From Trichoplusia ni (lineage: Eukaryota > Arthropoda > Insecta > Lepidoptera > Noctuidae), in contig NC_039480.1 of the NCBI RefSeq assembly GCF_003590095.1, forward strand, positions 19,445,328 through 19,509,327: 64,000 nucleotides of DNA. Direction: 5' to 3'. The notes under the pieces are model-generated. The model did no database searches. It saw nothing but the letters and a program-made list of their open reading frames with translations, and was not told the DNA's origin. Position 1 is the first letter of the stretch, and each line of letters opens with the position of its first letter. Shown here in pieces: positions 10,101-21,200 of the stretch. Both the position numbers and the translations under genes were made by a program.

Positions 10101-12880
10101 CGCGCCGGAACCACAAACTCAGGGCGATAGTGCTGCGCGTCCCTAACTGCTTCCTGCACTTCCTCTTGAACGATAACTTCTGTGCGCAAGGAGTGGTTTT
10201 CCGTCCCTTCCGCGGACAAATCCCGACCGAACGCACAAACACGTAGTGCTAGGAAGTGTCACTAATATAGTTTTAAGATCTTTTTATTTACTTACAAATA
10301 CTGTATAATTTATATGTATGTCAAAGTTTCCAACTTCTGACTACCTGTAACGACTGTCAAACGAAATCAATAAAAAAATGGTATTTTCTTAGGAAATCGC
10401 ATGCGTTTACTTACATAAAAATACTTAAACACGATTATTTTACAAAATGCCTGAGGATAATCATATAATCTTTTTATCTTGTCTGTTTAAACATCCAACC
10501 GCGTTTGTGTTTATATCACACGCTTAAAGACACCCAGACTTAAGCATTTGTTCACACAAATGCTTGTCCTACGCGGTATTGCATACTGCCTTATACAACT
10601 ATTCTACCGTAGTACTAGTACTCGTATATACAATGAGCATGTCCGCCTGTCCCGCAGTTGTGCGTGATCCTGGAGCCGATGCAGGAGTTGATGTCCCGCC
10701 ACAAGGCGTACGCGCTGTCGCCGCGCGACTGCCTCAAGACCACGCTCTTCCAGAAGTGGCAGCGGATGGTCGCGCCGCCAGGTACACAATAATATACTCT
10801 TCTCTTATTTATAAAAACTAGCTGTTGCCCGCGACTTCGTACCCGTGGGTAGAAGATATAAGTTATGATTTATACCTGCCCTGTTTTTTTCACATTTTCC
10901 ATTGTATCTTCGCTCCTATTAGTCGCAGCGTGATGGTTTATAGCCTAAAGCTTTCCTCGATGTATGGTCTAATCAACACATAAATAATTGTTCAATTTGG
11001 ACCAGTAGTTCCTGAGATTAGCGCCTTCAAACAAACAAACAAACTCTTCAGCTTTATATATTAGTATAGATATAGATGAATTGCTGTTCGTTAGTCTCGC
11101 TAAAACTTGAGAAAGTCGGAACCGATTTGGCTTATATATTCGTAAATGAAATCGCGGGAAACAGCTAGTAATATATATTCAAGTGTAATACAAAATATTT
11201 AATTTCAAATATGTATAGTTAACTTCTATGTTAACGATATTAAATAACAGCTGTAATAATTACAAAGCAATTAAAGTTTCTGTTAATAAAAATTTATTAA
11301 AATATTCTATCAAAAAATTCGTTAAATCTAGAGTCTCATGATCAATCTGAGCATCGATCACGAATCTGAAGTCAGCTTCTCTGAGTCTTAGAATTTTCGT
11401 TTGTTGTTGTTGTGTTATTGTGTGCGTCTAAACAGACGTACCGCATTTCAACTGCAAATTTGCAGTTTAAAGTGCAAAACTTAAACAGTGCAGTTCAAGT
11501 TTTGACACGACTGCAATAGAACTGCAATCCAACCGTTAAAGCGACCGCACAGTTGGTTTGCAATTGAAATGCAGTCCGTCGGTTCAGACCCTAAAGGTTC
11601 TGGTTCTGTTTGATGATCCGATTCTGAAGAAAGAACAGTGAACCTAATTCGGTTCTCTGTTTTAATTAAAAACATTTTAATACGATTAGTAACACTTTCT
11701 GATCGTATTAAACGATAGCTATTTAACATCATATTTGATATGAACTCAAAAGAGTTGCAAATAATAAGAATAAATGTTCAATTGATGACATATTCTTTTT
11801 GCGAAATAAATCACAAAATGATAATACGCATTATCTGCTTTATAAGCATTCCCTTAAGCAACCAAATTACTTTACTCTACATATCGCATACCTAGTCAGT
11901 TAGTCACCCTATCAGTATTAAGTACTAACTGTTCACCATAACATTCCAGAGTCGCAGCGTCCCGCCAGCAAGCGCCGCAAGCGCAAGGGCAGCGGCGGAC
12001 CCAACGCCGCGCCGCCCGCGCCCGCCAAGAAACGATCTCCCGGACCTAACTTCAGCCTGGCCTCACAGGTATATACCTAGATTATTTGTATGGCTTTATG
12101 TACACGATAACTTCATGGGAGGAGACCCGGCCTTTGTTAAAGGCGTAGGCCTTGTTTTTAACTTTAATATATATTAAACTATATTTTAAATTGTAACTTT
12201 GATATTCGACCACTAGACATAGGTCTCAACAATTGCACGCCATCAAGATCTATCTCCTGCTGCTATTCAATAATAAACCATTTATTTTTGTTACACATAA
12301 ATAAAATCTTACCGAAAAATATCAAATAACATCACACATTATTATGTTACAAGACGAACTTATTAATTAATGTAAGAAGGATCCATCTCAGTATAATCTA
12401 CAAATGCAATAAACTCATCATCAGCCTAGCCGGTTCGGCTACCAGCCTAACCGGTTTTAGCTAAGTACCAGTGTTTTACAAGGAGCGACTGCCTATCTGA
12501 CCTCCTCAACCCAGTTACCTGGGCAACACGATACGCCTTGGTTGGACTGGTTGTCAGACTTTTCAAGCTTCTGACTACCTGTTAAAGATGTAGGAATAAC
12601 TGCTGGGACCCACAATTTAACGTGCCTTCCGAAACATGGTCACCCATCTACGGAGTAACCTGTGATCGATTCACTGAAGCGGTTATAGCTTAGCCTGTAA
12701 CTGTATTTGGTATTTTTCCAGGACGTGATGGTAGTAGGCGAGCCGTCGCTGATGGGCGGCGAGTTCGGCGACGAGGACGAGCGGCTCATCACGCGGCTCG
12801 AGAACACGCAGTACGAGGGCGAGCCCGACTGGAACAACGCGCCGCCCGACGAGCCCGCCAAGACGCCGCCCAACCACTGA
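1176..12880 (+). CDS. Chip: Chip / LIM domain-binding protein (LDB family), 8 coding exons
   Basis: Nuclear adaptor that dimerises and bridges LIM-homeodomain and LMO proteins to enhancer complexes. Coding exons: 1176-1327, 6064-6139, 7420-7522, 8445-8617, 9374-9574, 10658-10781, 11950-12068, 12722-12880. All junctions are GT-AG, phases agree, and the product is 368 aa. Residues 1-50 are a short N-terminus with a run of six prolines. The dimerisation domain follows (about 55-240), starting near RHAPYFGQPDYRVYELNKR and including LWWDAFATEFFEDDATLTLT. A basic nuclear-localisation stretch SKRRKRKGS lies near 284. The LIM-interaction domain is in the last exon (DVMVVGEPSLMGGEFGDEDE, 317 onward). 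The order matches vertebrate LDB1. ATG 1176 is the first in-frame ATG after a stop at 1131. The protein is shorter at the N-terminus than fly Chip, so another upstream exon or isoform is possible. A repeat duplicates the exon 5 donor. Confidence 0.95.
2661..2970 (+). repeat. interspersed repeat family B (SINE/MITE-like)
   Basis: Carries the block CAACTATGTTGGGGTCGGCT, then CAAGGAGCGACTGCCTATCT and a GATGGTCACCCATC end. The same order recurs at least nine times in this window on both strands (for example 8624-8928, 12417-12695, 52472-52832, 56125-56265), so it is a dispersed repeat. It encodes nothing recognisable. I know the family from moth genomes but cannot assign a formal class. Confidence 0.8.
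3073..3281. mobile_element. palindromic MITE, family H
   Basis: The left end GGGCCCCAATTCTGCTACTT continues into ACAATGGCCGATGAATGAATG. It is mirrored on the right by ATTTATTCATCGGCCGTTG and TAGCAGAATCGGGGCCC, giving inverted ends of about 40 bp. A second nearly complete copy is at 38848-39093 and partial copies are at 34184, 46096 and 53927. There is no ORF, so it is a non-autonomous terminal-inverted-repeat element. Confidence 0.75.
3751..4153. repeat. two family B repeat copies in opposite orientation
   Basis: A + strand copy (3751-4004) is followed directly by a - strand copy (4018-4153, reading ..AACACTGTTTG..CCAACATGGTTGGG). Together they could form a long hairpin in Chip pre-mRNA. Confidence 0.7.
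5276..5458. mobile_element. palindromic MITE, family G
   Basis: Near-perfect mirror ends: TAAATGATGCATCGGTTTAC on the left and AGTAAACCGTTGCATCATTTA's first 20 bases on the right, with a core CGGACCCAACCGGAGTCC. The same core recurs at 7070, 15242, 40387, 47770, 52272, 53639, 55402 and 57301. No coding capacity. Confidence 0.8.
6258..6575. repeat. MITE-like imperfect inverted repeat plus SINE 3' fragment
   Basis: The left end near 6258 (ACGGCTTAGGGTGCG..ATGTGCGA) is an imperfect mirror of the right end near 6415-6453 (GCACATCTCTGGCTAAAGCG..TTAAAACGGC). It is followed at about 6480-6575 by the tail of the tRNA-derived SINE family D (ACAAGCATTTGTGTAGTCTA, CATGTGATTTGAAAGCCCC). All lies in Chip intron 2. 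Confidence 0.5.
7070..7132. repeat. family G MITE fragment
   Basis: ACGGTTTACTCACGCGTAT followed by CGCCCGACTAGTTTC matches the left half of the palindromic family G element. It is truncated on the right. Confidence 0.7.
7530..7776 (-). mobile_element. short non-autonomous Helitron, family A, in Chip intron 3
   Basis: Read on the - strand it begins TCTATATACTAATATATAA after A and ends GCGGGCAACAGCTAG before T. This fits the Helitron rule of insertion between A and T with TC..CTAG ends. Copies occur at 10818-11070, 37040-37294, 51764-52031 and 63886-64000. There is no ORF. It starts only 7 nt after the Chip exon 3 boundary (the intron begins GTAAGTA), so the donor is almost the only native sequence left at that edge. 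Confidence 0.8.
7865..8040 (+). repeat. tRNA-derived SINE
   Basis: A tRNA-like head contains an A-box-like TGGTCGAGTGGCGTACTC and a B box GGTTCGATCCC. It is followed by an unrelated body (GGTCTGGGTGTTTGTGG..). The acceptor stem does not pair and there is no proper tRNA 3' end, so it is a SINE rather than a tRNA gene. Confidence 0.65.
8624..8928 (+). repeat. family B repeat, starts 6 nt after Chip exon 4
   Basis: The repeat begins at the ATCATCATCATCGTCC run immediately after the exon 4 donor at 8618 and continues through CAAGGAGCGACTGCCTATCT to a TGGTCTCCCATCTACGGGCC end. This is another Chip exon edge abutted by a repeat. Confidence 0.75.
8987..9355 (+). repeat. 173-bp tandem repeat, two copies plus partial, before Chip exon 5
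   Basis: Units start at 8987, 9160 and 9333 (GATCACGATAACCACTTGTA, GATCGCGGCAACCACTTGTA, GATCGCGGCAACCAGTTG), a constant 173-bp step. Units 1 and 2 differ by scattered substitutions, so this is an older duplication. Each full unit has a B-box-like GAGGTTCGATCCTCAT or GGGGTTCGATCCTCAT, which suggests a tRNA-derived SINE. The array ends about 20 bp before the exon 5 acceptor. Confidence 0.85.
9488..9886 (+). repeat. 128-bp tandem repeat containing Chip exon 5 end and donor
   Basis: Units start at 9488, 9616 and 9744, each identical over 128 bp as I read them, with a 15-bp partial fourth copy at 9872. Each unit holds the last 87 nt of exon 5, its donor (CTCAGG then GTAACC) and 41 nt of intron. 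Only the first copy follows the real 5' part of exon 5. The identity implies a recent duplication or an assembly artefact. Confidence 0.9.
9887..10260. other. GC-rich block in Chip intron 5, origin unknown
   Basis: About 360 bp much richer in G+C than surrounding intron and open in more than one frame on both strands. I recognise no domain or repeat family in any frame. It could be a captured fragment of a coding mobile element or a conserved intronic element. Confidence 0.35.
10818..11165 (-). mobile_element. family A Helitron (10818-11070) plus Helitron-like remnant
   Basis: On the - strand 11070-10818 starts TCTATACTAATATATAAAG after A and ends CAACAGCTAG before T. The adjacent 11082-11165 segment (ATTGCTGTTCGTTAGTCTCG..) matches the body of the Helitron ending at 54526. 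Both lie in Chip intron 6. Confidence 0.75.
11430..11585. repeat. element with iterated TGCAGTT / AACTGCA motifs
   Basis: The motif TGCAGT or its complement occurs repeatedly over about 150 bp (for example AACTGCAAATTTGCAGTT). A similar array is at 61795-61935. Iterated subterminal motifs are typical of transposase-binding regions of DNA transposons; class unassigned. Confidence 0.4.
12417..12695 (+). repeat. family B repeat ending 26 nt before Chip exon 8
   Basis: Homology with the 52472-52832 copy runs through GCGGTTATAGCTTAGCC at 12679-12695. The exon 8 acceptor is AG at 12720-12721, so only a short pyrimidine-poor stretch and the acceptor lie between repeat and exon. Confidence 0.75.
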
Positions 12881-13730
12881 CCGGGGACTGGCGGCCGACA
12901 CGCTACCGGTGGCTAGGGAAAATGTTCATCCTGATACTGCGAGAGACAGATACTGACAGATAAACTGACGGCGGAGTGTAGGACTTGCGATGTTTGAGGT
13001 GGCTAAAGTAAAAGAATTCATCCAAATACTGCGAGTGTACTAACGAGAGACACATACTGACGGCAAAGTGTAGGAATCGTGATTCTTAGAGGTCTTAAGT
13101 GGTACAATTAATCTAAATACTGCGAGTAAGTACTATTTCGACTAATACTGTCAGACGCACTGTCGATGGAATGACTGAATTGTCATTCTAGAGGTCTCAA
13201 GTGGTAGAATTCTTCCAATTATTGTGAGTTGAACCGTTGCTTAAATTCAATTTTGATTTTATTTACTTCGTGTTATAACAGCAACAGAAATACATCATCT
13301 GTAAAAATTACAACTTTTTAACTATCACGGTTTATGAAATACAACCCAATGACTATCATACAGATTCATACAGACAGCAGAGCTTTAATAACACGATTCC
13401 GATTTAACCCTTTGCGCACGGGACCCTAAAAACTACATAAATAATAACGTACATATAATATCATGCTGTTATAATCCTTTATTAGTGTAAATAACACAGC
13501 ATAATATTATTGTCATGTTCTTGTGTTAAATACAGCCTTTATAAGTCTTGTAGGTGTGAAAGGGAGACAACAATATATGCATTTTATTGCCATCTCTCTT
13601 CCACAATTACACGATTTTGAGGTAGTCGTAAATTTGGATGAATTCTCCTATATTTTCTGCTATATTTAAAATACCTACTTAATCGGTATGAACAACTTTC
13701 TATTATATTCCATTTGTTTAGGTAATTAAA

Positions 13731-13950
13731 TGGTCTAAGTTCGATTCCCACCCAGGATGAATGTTTGTGTGATGAGCACGATCATTTGTTATGCGTCTTG
13801 TTGTAATTAACTGGTGTTTATATTTAGAAACGGTAAATTTATCAGTGGTCTAGTATTTATACAAGCTTTGCTTAGTTTGAGACTAGATGGCGTTGTCTAA
13901 TATCATTATCAACTAATGATGTATTATATAAATGGACCAAAATTTATTCC
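13731..13950 (+). repeat. tRNA-derived SINE, family C (3' part)
   Basis: Has the B box GTTCGATTCCCACCCAGGA, then TTGTGTGATGAGCACGATCA and a terminal GAGACTAGATGGCGTT. The same body occurs inverted at 38478-38716, 39893-40126 and 45028-45205. The A-box end is missing here. Confidence 0.75.
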
Positions 13951-16900
13951 AGAATAGATTATTTTAATTCTTGTAGAAAGTTGTTCATATCTATTTAAAA
14001 AAATTGTATTATAAATACTACCTGTCTTTAACGAAACAGCCTTTCTACCTAAGTAACTCTTCTACAATTGTGAAATGTATTTAAATGACAGGTCAAAGTC
14101 ACATGACTTATCGAAAAATGTCATTTAAATACATTTAAGTGTTTTATTATAATTATAGGAATTTTACTTAGCGTAGAAGGGGTGTTTTCTCCGTCACGAG
14201 ATCTACACTTCGCCGTCCAACAGTATCTAGTTGGACGACAGTTGCAGGACTGTCTGCCGACTGTTTTGTTGCATATAACCGCTGGCTCCTACACGACACG
14301 TTGATAGCACTACAGGTTTCAAACACATCTGTTATTTACAAGACAGTGAACAAAAATAACAATTCGTCAATAGGTCACTTGTGTATAAAACAAACAATGA
14401 TTAAAAAAGGACTTAGACTTGAATAGGGGCCATTAAAAGCACGCGAATTGGGGTATAGACCATTAAGACAAGGATATTATCTCTCTTTCGAAAACTCTTT
14501 ATCACATTCAGGTCTATAAGAGTGGTGGCGGACCAAAAAATATTAAATTAATATCATTACTAGCGAAAATGACCCCACGGGAACATAAAATCGGGATAAA
14601 ATCTATCTTATGTGTTAATCCTGGTTATAAACTATCTGCGTACAAGTTTCTTGCAAATCCGTTCGGTGGTTTTTGCGTGAAAGAGGAACGAACATCCATA
14701 CACACAAATTTTCGAGTTTATAATATTTTTAGGACGTGTGTGTATTAATATATCTGAGGGCTTAGATAAAGTTACATCTCATTACGAGAGAAAACTTCAA
14801 ATGTATAGTAATGACATTCCTTTTTAACAAGTGACGTGACTTTGACTTGTCAGTTCAATACATTTGAGTGATTCGTCAGCGTTAGAGCGAGGAGTAATGT
14901 AACTTGTCTAATGGATTTAGGTCTTTAAGTATTTATTATTCAACAGGGCAGTTTACTTTGAGAAAGAGGTCCAAAGAAAATGGTTTATATCTCGATTCGC
15001 AAGTTTTTAATGGCTTCAAATCATAATACAAAATGTAATACGACTTGAGATGGAATTACAACAAATATATAAATTAATTATTTTAAAAATGCTTTCTAGA
15101 AAGTGTAATAATTTTGTGTGGACGCGCTGTTCTTTTACTCGAATACTGGGGTTTTTGTTAACTAACTTAGATGTTCATATTTCGACAACAAACGTTATAA
15201 TAATTAATTTTCATTTAATGAAATACGATTTATATTAGTTTAGGACCCCGTCGCTGCGTCAGCTCATTATTAAGGACTCTGGTTGGGTCATACATTATAG
15301 GTATACACAACTTGCATACTTAACTGGACAGTTTTTAGCCACCTCACGAGGTTTGTGAGCAAAAACGCCTAGGTCCTATCGTATGGTTGATGTAACAACC
15401 TGGTGTCCAGAGTTTAAACCGCCCGTAGACCTCTGACGTGATCCAACACACCCTTGAATTTCCTTGTGTCCCAGTTTCCTCTAGGTGTTCTTCTGGGCCA
15501 TTTTTGACTAGATTAATTGTTTTAAATATGTCGCCTGTGTATTGTGTGTGCGTTACACTTCAAGAAATGAATAACGTTCGCGTTCACTATCCTACAAAAT
15601 TATTATACTTTCACGATAGCTGTATATTTTATATTTCGTTGACAGTCCATAACTAATAAATTATCTAATATAAGTATAAATACGTTGTTGTTATTCCATC
15701 TCAAGTTACGTCTTCGTCGAATTCTCAAATGATTTGTAAAAAAAAGTATGTAAAAATATGGCGGCGAGCGAAGTTAGAATGAATTGAATGGAAGAACGAA
15801 TGAGTGAATGATTGGGAACGCCGTTTACAAGAAAATTAGTATATTTAGTGCCCTTATTGATTGTACTGATACGAAATGAGTTTGTAAATTTTAAACAACA
15901 ATTGTATTATAAAAAACCTCGGTCTTTTCCAAAAATATTGGAGCAATATCAAGATTGTTTTTTTATTTGTAATAATAAATGTTTCTAATTAGGAAAATTG
16001 AGTGTTTTTATCTTGTTATTACTTCAATATTTCTTTTAAAGGAATATCTGAGAATGTCTGCGTGTAATATTATTACTTGCTTGTAACCTTTTTGATATGA
16101 AACAACTTCTAATTCACATACTTACAGTTATTTTTTTTCTCCATTTTATAATATTAACTTATAGAGCAGATGTCTTATATGTATTTGTCATACTAATTTA
16201 ATCTTAACACCACTGTGATATGTCAAAGGAAAGTTTCTAGTGTGTGAGTGCTACAGGTCTAAAGTATTTGTGACAGTCGCATTCTGGAGATTTTCTTGTC
16301 ACATATATCTATAGCGTTCTAAAGATCAATTTATACATACAAAACTCTGCAAGATGAATTTATATGTTCTTGGATATCTATCATGTTTTAATGTAATATT
16401 ATTGTAATTGTGGAAGTATGACGGCGCAATACATTGTATATAGCGCCATCCCTCTTCCACACTGTATTAAGTACGTGGCAATCCCCTGTGGTATTTATTT
16501 CCTTTAATTCAAATAAGTTGTACTCATATTTGTAGTTCTTTAAAGCCTGCAATGCTATTATTTCTTGATATCTCTGCCTCATCCTGTGGTTGACCGGTAG
16601 CGAATGCCTCAGGCATTTTTGTAAATTTTTAATAAGAAGGTTTTATCAAAAAGGGTACAGTTTGTAATGTACACGAATGTAATATAAAAATGTCAGACGG
16701 GCCGTTAAGCCTTGCTTTTTGAAATTGTAATATATTAATTATACAAAGTGATTTGATAGAGCTCTGAATTGATATAAAAAAAATCGTTTCTGAGTATTTC
16801 AATATCTCAAAAAAATGAAGTTTTATACAAAAATACAAACATTTGTATATGAACGTCATTTTTGTTAAAGTTTTCTCAAAAAAACGATGTTTTTTATATA

Positions 16901-17689
16901 ACCCGAGTCCGTTTAAATCTTGTATAATAAGTACCAGGGTAAAGAATCAAACTTAACCGCACAAGCAGTTGTCGCTAGTTTAGCTGTCAGCTGTCAACTG
17001 TCAAATGTCATTGTGACACCATCCGTTATAGTTTTAATTTGTATCTGTGTGTTTGTGGTATTGTATGGCTAAGCGGTGCGGAACGTGCAGTGGTTACTGG
17101 CTCTCGACGGGCAAACAAGGATTATGTCAACAAATATAAATAAATCAATAAATATAGGCCTTTACGGATAAATTATCATTATGACTTTTATTTTTGTACC
17201 TTTTACCTTTTGCCTGGTTACTGTAAAATTTTGACCTTAAAATATTGTTGGGTGAAATGGGATTATAAAAAAACAAATGGCACTTTTAGTTAGGAATTTA
17301 AATCTTAGTGTCGCAAGATGTTTAACAAACAAAAGTCACATTTGTAAAGACGTCCAGACTCAGAACAAGCAATAATGTTTGGATCACTCAAAAACAGAAG
17401 CGGGGATAGAACCCTGACACCTCACGCACAGTGGGTTTGTCACAGGGCTACCTGTGCAGTCGCAGAATAATCTAGCTTTAGAGTAGTCTAGAAGGATTGA
17501 AACACAATGTATAAACTGAGCTTTTGAGGTCTTGTTCGAGTTTTTAAAGGTCAACGTGGCAATGATATGGTCTTCATACTTCATACTGTTTATTAATAAA
17601 TTGCAATTAAGATATCGCTCTGCGTCGTATAGACCGTTGAACATGCTAAAGGTAACATATAGATATCATTTTTTATGAGGCCACCAACC

Positions 17690-17822
17690 ACTGCGCACAT
17701 CGTGTCGCGGGTTCGATTCACGCGTACGACAATCATTTGTGTGCTCCACAAATGAGTCTGGGTGTCTTTAAATTGTGCATGTGACTTGAATGTTTGTGAA
17801 AGCCCCCGCGACACAAGGATTA
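17690..17822 (+). repeat. tRNA-derived SINE, family D
   Basis: B box GGTTCGATTC, then CATTTGTGTGCTCCACAAAT, GAGTCTGGGTGTCTTT and a CCCCCGCGACACAAGGATTA end. Fuller copies are at 37612-37793, 43740-43922 and 61508-61668. Confidence 0.75.
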
Positions 17823-17945
17823 ATCTTTGTATTTTTTTTATCTAATACTTCTAGACATTTTGAAAATAACAAACGAACGCATCTTTATATTTAAGTGCGC
17901 TACGAACGCAGATGAAAGGTGAACAACCACTTGGCATTTTCGTCA

Positions 17946-18242
17946 CACGTCACCGCTGACGTTTAGAAAGTGCGTTCCGAATATATAATTTGAAATGAAT
18001 AGTCTTCTTATTAGAGTGACTTTCAAATAATAATTTCACGCGTATAATAAAATAAAGTTTAAATATTTATTTACTTTGGTCCGTCCATATAATGGAATTA
18101 TTTAAATCGTCTTTAAGCCTATCAAATACAATAATGTTTTTAATACTTGAATGTTCGTGACATTATAATTTTGTAACTTTCAAGAAGTATTCCGAACGCC
18201 TTCCAACAATTTTCTATACGTGGACCCGCGGAGCAGTTCAGT
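17946..18242 (+). promoter_or_regulatory. candidate TRAP-delta promoter (UPRE-like site and initiator)
   Basis: CACGTCA at 17946-17952 is the complement of TGACGTG, the core bound by XBP1-type bZIP factors in the unfolded-protein response. A second CTGACGTT follows at 17956. A TCAGT initiator at 18238-18242 would give a leader of about 60 nt before the ATG at 18300. The motif match is seen; its function is inferred. Confidence 0.35.
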
Positions 18243-18299
18243 CACAAATAATAAATTAAGTTAGTTTATTTAGTCACAAACTTTTAATCAGACAGCAAG

Positions 18300-21200
18300 A
18301 TGGTAATGAAATACGTGATCTGTTTGTCCGCCCTCGCGGCTGTAGCCTTCGCACAAGGCTGCACAAACCCTCAAGTAGAAGCTTCATCTTTCACCAGTTT
18401 AGATGCCACAGTAGTCTCGCAAATCGCGTATATTACTGAATTTACGCTGAAATGTGACAATCCTTTACCTGAGAACTACGCTCTGTACGCAGAAGTTGAA
18501 GGAAAACCCTTGACTGCAGCCCGTATCGGAGATAACAAATACCAGGTAAATTTAACCTCTACGTAATTTATAATCTTTCATAACTGTGTCTTGAAACGTT
18601 AGTAACCTTGTAAATAGATATTCTACAATAAAAGAACCCTTTATATTGCTAGATCTATACTTATAACTTAGCTTCCGTGTCAATAAAGAAGTGAAAGTAC
18701 ATCAAGAATGAGTAACATTCAACAATTTACAAATAACATACGGTAAAGTTCAGAATTAGGTCATTACAGATCAAAATTACTAAAAAATATTAGAAAGTAC
18801 TATTTAGTTGCAATTTTTTTATAACAAGAACATTCTTATTTGATTCCAGTAGCAAACAATGCTATAAAGTTACGTGAGCATAATAAATAATTATGACTTA
18901 TAAAGGTGTTTAAAACTCAATTAATTTATGTCAACAATGTGACATGTTAATGTTATAATTAATGGTTGAAAATGAGAAAATTGATAACAACTGTGCTAAC
19001 ATTGAAACAGTTGTACAAACAATAGTGGCTCGTCCAATGTGATATAGCCTTATTAATGTTTTACTTCAAGAAACTATTTAATTCTTTTACCAATACTAGT
19101 TTTTTATTATATTTATATAATTCTACTGTCTCTGTGTATGTCACTCCTCCTAAACTGCTGCAGCAATTTGAATAGATTTTCTTGGATGCACCCATTGCAT
19201 ATTATCAATATGTATTGGACATTATCAATGCATATTATCAATATGCAATGCTGTTTTTATGAATTACTACTATCAAACAACTAATTTTTAATTTTGTTAC
19301 CTGTCTTAATAGAAAAAATGATTTAAACCACAAATATTTTTGTTTACATTTCAGAACATTATCCATTATTAAATAAACAATCCTTACAATTCCTTCTCTT
19401 GCGTGAAGTAACTTTAGTTAACATTCCCATGACATGAAACCTTTCTCTATACCATAAATAATAAAACTACAGAGTGCTCGGCACAGATTAAAAATATATT
19501 TAACGTTTCATTTCAGTACTAATGACACTATAGTATACAAGTAATATTATTTTGATACAAATTTAACATGCTCCCATATCAAAATAATTTGAACACGGAT
19601 ATTGAAAAAATACAAAAAATAAACATAAATGAAACAAATTTACATGGAAGTTATACCTAACTGTCCAACAAAATTATTATGCTTTTGACAACTCAAACTT
19701 TTTGTAAATATATCTGCAGGCATAGAATTGGTATTTAAGTACTCTATTTTAATACAATTATTTTCAACTGCTGTTCTGACAAAATGAAATCTAATATCTA
19801 TATGTTTGCTTCTTTTATGGAATACAGATTGTTTAGTTAACAATTGCGCACCCTGGTTGTCATTATATAACAATACAGGCAAATCATTTCTACATTTCAA
19901 CTCAAATAACAAGTTCTTAAGGTATATGGCTTCCTTACTTGCTTCACATATGGCCATATACTCAGCTTCTGTGCTTGACAGCGCTATTGTTGACTGCTTT
20001 TTGCATTCAAATGAAACTACACTACCAGACATTTTAAACATGAAACCTGTATAGGATTTGCGGTCAACACAATCTGATGCCCAATCTGCATTGGCATAAC
20101 CTATCAGATCTAAATCATCTTTTACATATTTCAAACCAAAATGTTTAGTTTTTTGCAAATACTTTAAAATACGCTTTACATGCTTCCAATGAGTTTCACT
20201 ATGATTGTTATTAAACTGGCTAAGGTAACAAACAGCAAAAAATATATCAGGTCGGGTTAACATGGACAAATAGAGCAAACTTCCTATTAACTGCTGGTAG
20301 GGGTATTGTTTAGAACAATTATTATCACCCTTTCCAAGCTTCAAATTTACTTCCATCGGTGTACTGGCTGGATTACAATTTCTCATATTAAACTTATTCA
20401 ACAAATGATCAACAAATTGTTCCTGGTCTACAAAAATTTCATTGTTTTCCCTTCTAACCCTCATACCTAAACATTGTCTTATCTTTCCCAAGTCTTTCAA
20501 CTTAAATTTACTTTGTAATTGTTTTTTAAGAGATTCAGTTTCCTTTTGACTATCAGAAAAAACAAAGAAGTCATCTACAAACAAAGCCACATATATCCTA
20601 GCATTATTATTAAGTTTCATGAATAAACAGGGTTCATATTCTGATTTTTTATAATCTAAATCATGTAGACAATCTTCTACGCGTTTATACCATGCCCTAG
20701 CAGACTGTTTTAGCCCATAGATAGCACGTTTCAACTTTAACACTTTGTTTTCTTTATTACTACATTCAAGGTTCTGAGGTAAGCTCATGTATACATTTTC
20801 TTTTAAATATCCATTTAAAAATGCTGTGGTTACATCGAAATGAGTAATATCTAAGTTATATTTGACACTTAATGCAAACAACAATCTTAATGTTGAATGA
20901 CGGACAACTGGGGAAAATGTTTCTGTATAGTCTATTCCTGCCTTTTGGGAGAATCCTTTGGCGACTAAACGAGCACGATATCTCACATTATTATCGCAAT
21001 CTACTTTTTTCTTAAACACCCACTTACATTCAACCACTGTAGCTTGCTCTGGCCTGTTCACCACATCCCAAGCTTCATTATCTTCGAATGATTTTAGTTC
21101 CTCCTGCATAGCTTTACACCATTCCTCTGATTCTGGTCCATTTACAGCCTCTTCATATGTTATCAGCTGGTCTGCACATAAATTTAATCCTGTTTCAACA

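Larger units (their letters stand above)
12881..17900 (+). other. Chip 3' flank / probable long 3' UTR and intergenic DNA
   Basis: No coding exon is evident downstream of the Chip stop. AATAAA signals occur, for example at 15974-15979 followed by a T/G-rich stretch; which is used cannot be told. Repeats: a SINE C copy (13731-13950), a family F Helitron fragment (14613-14745), a family G fragment (15242-15296) and SINE D pieces (17380-17470 on -, 17690-17822 on +). A GTCCAAC..GTTGGAC hairpin lies near 14217. Confidence 0.5.

Noticed and set aside
19190..19250. GCATATTATCAATATG repeats
   Set aside because: Short AT-rich direct and mirror repeats; no CRISPR-like spacing or other feature.
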